From NCBI GenBank assembly GCA_963749485.1, contig CAVVMV010000009.1, forward strand, positions 43,716-107,715: a stretch of DNA of 64,000 bases, read 5' to 3'. Positions within the stretch are counted from its first letter, which is position 1, and each line of letters begins with the position of its first letter. Below, piece after piece: positions 63,088 to 64,000 of this stretch. A model generated the notes under the pieces. The model saw only the letters and a list, made by a program, of their open reading frames with translations, searched no databases and was not told where the DNA came from. Origin of the DNA: JAZGGS01 sp963749485. GTDB lineage: Bacteria > Bacteroidota > Ignavibacteria > Ignavibacteriales > Ignavibacteriaceae. The position numbers and the translations under genes are program-made.

Positions 63088-63723
63088 TTATAAATTCATA
63101 TTAGACATCCCTATTAAAAATACTGTTACGCCAATAGCAGCAGCAGCAGCTACAATACCAAGACCCAACCAAAAGGTATTCGCGAAATTAAAGTTCTCAA
63201 CTTCTATTGATACTATATCTGAAAGAGCAATTTTTTTATCTAACAGTTCTTCCCTTGCACCTGAAAGCAATTCTCCTTTACCAAATAATGTATCATTCTC
63301 TATATAATAGTCACTCTTCATAAAATGATATTTTGTAGAGTCATATTTTGTTAAATAAATTTCATCTGGTTTGCCCGTTTCTTCTCCAATCTTTTTGAGT
63401 TCTGTAACTGAAATAAGAGATGGTTTATACAAATCAAAGTTCTCTAATTGGATTGATTCTATTTCCCAGTAAGCAAACTTTCCTTCAAAGGGGAGTTCTT
63501 TTAAACTTACTTTTCCATATAATGTATCATTATGAATGTAATATCCCGAATCATAAAAATTATATTCTAGAAGGTCTTTTGTTACTACTTTTATTTCATT
63601 CGGTTTACCATCTTCTTCCTCGACTTGTTTGTATTCGGGAACACTGACGGACTCAAAAGAATAACACCCTACTAAATTCAGTAAGGCAATAACAAGAACA
63701 CTGCAGATAAATTTATTATTCAT
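63088..63723 (-). CDS. Lipoprotein with two internal repeats (paralogue of 61082-61744)
   Basis: 211 aa and intact. Lipobox NLVGC. Two repeats: GKPNEIKVVTKDLLEYNFYDSG then GKPDEIYLTKYDSTKYHFMKSD, each followed by YYI(H/E)NDTL(Y/F)GK. The C-terminal part SIEVENFNFANTFWLGLGIVAA and a helix match the paralogue. An 88-bp DNA stretch in this end (63145-63232) differs from 61136-61223 at only one base, although the rest of the genes is well diverged. Function unknown. Confidence 0.75.
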   Translation of the reverse strand: MNNKFICSVLVIALLNLVGCYSFESVSVPEYKQVEEEDGKPNEIKVVTKDLLEYNFYDSGYYIHNDTLYGKVSLKELPFEGKFAYWEIESIQLENFDLYKPSLISVTELKKIGEETGKPDEIYLTKYDSTKYHFMKSDYYIENDTLFGKGELLSGAREELLDKKIALSDIVSIEVENFNFANTFWLGLGIVAAAAAIGVTVFLIGMSNMNL

Positions 63724-63759
63724 AATGCTCTCCTGATCGATAAATCCAATATTTACATT

Positions 63760-64000
63760 TTATTTCACCAGTACCATCTTCTTCGTCTCAACAAAAGAGC
63801 CCGCCTGCCTGCCGATAGGCACGGCTTGCATTCTATAAAAATATATACCGCTTGGTATTTTTTCTGCATACCAGGTTATTTCATAAGTGCCAGCGTATTT
63901 TTCTTCGTCAACAAGTGTTTCAATTTCGTTACCGAGTATGTCATTGACTTTAATAAATACTTTTGATGTTTTAGGAATAGAGTATTTTATTTTTGTGCTC
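63760..64000 (-). CDS. C-terminal T9SS sorting tail of a secreted protein (partial)
   Basis: Only the last 79 codons are in the window; the gene continues beyond 64000. The frame reads STKIKYSIP, VFIKVNDILGNEIETLVDEE, YAGTYEITWYAEKIPSGIYFYRMQA, then VPIGRQ, then AGSFVETKKMVLVK. This is a type A T9SS tail. A degenerate copy of the GC palindrome supplies VPIGRQ and duplicates the A of the normal YRMQAGSF. The passenger domain cannot be judged. Confidence 0.9.
   Translation of the reverse strand, partial: STKIKYSIPKTSKVFIKVNDILGNEIETLVDEEKYAGTYEITWYAEKIPSGIYFYRMQAVPIGRQAGSFVETKKMVLVK
63803..63822. repeat. Degenerate GC palindrome inside a T9SS tail
   Basis: gcctgcctgccgataggcac is an imperfect copy of the cctgcc...ggcagg element. 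It keeps the reading frame and inserts VPIGRQ between YRMQA and AGSF of the tail. Confidence 0.65.

Overview
The window looks like a chromosomal segment of an Ignavibacteria-type bacterium (Bacteroidota/Chlorobi/Ignavibacteriota group). The support is AT-rich DNA, type IX secretion (T9SS) C-terminal tails with the wording SQNYPNPFNPST ... GxFVETKKMVLxK, TonB-dependent uptake, LPS-type export genes, and many weak or non-ATG starts. This assignment comes from sequence wording and was not tested by phylogeny. No phage, plasmid, insertion sequence or CRISPR array is visible.

Layout. 0-3.5 kb: a two-component cluster with a membrane histidine kinase, a response regulator fused to a class III nucleotide cyclase, and the start of a second receiver. 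3.7-8.4 kb: a PabB-PabC fusion, rubrerythrin, an unusual membrane alpha/beta hydrolase and a small secreted protein. 8.4-10.7 kb: smpB, tyrS and pyruvoyl-dependent arginine decarboxylase. 10.7-12.9 kb: a T9SS-exported Ycf48-like propeller protein. 12.9-17.7 kb: a TPP-riboswitch operon (TonB receptor, thiamine pyrophosphokinase, SSS-family transporter), read as a thiamine salvage unit. 17.7-29.2 kb: a long minus-strand run with a LysM/MltD transglycosylase, an acyl-CoA carboxylase subunit, an MBL hydrolase, aroC, HtrA, recO, mtnA, a PfkB kinase and a Nudix hydrolase. 29.3-32.8 kb: a very large predicted outer-membrane barrel. 33-36 kb: an MsbA-like exporter and a GT9 glycosyltransferase. 36.9-47.3 kb: a MacAB/TolC-like exporter with a rearranged tandem duplication. 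47.6-56.5 kb: CCA-adding enzyme, a membrane metallopeptidase, murA, a PP2C phosphatase, tRNA-Leu, tig and clpP. 56.6-60.5 kb: a VWA/MoxR-like AAA pair and a GT4 glycosyltransferase. 60.6-64 kb: a cluster of small lipoproteins with T9SS-tail remnants.

Two points affect every other reading. First, about twenty genes, including single-copy housekeeping genes, are broken by one or more small indels while the protein continues cleanly in another frame. I treat these as consensus errors in the sequence, not as real pseudogenes. I give the full reconstructed span for each, so internal frames must be corrected before translation. Second, a GC-rich palindrome of about 20 bp (core cctgcc-ggcagg, reading LPAGR in frame) recurs. 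Three of its copies lie inside T9SS tail sequences and one lies in the loop of a terminator. It is the most distinctive structure in the window not explained by ordinary genes.
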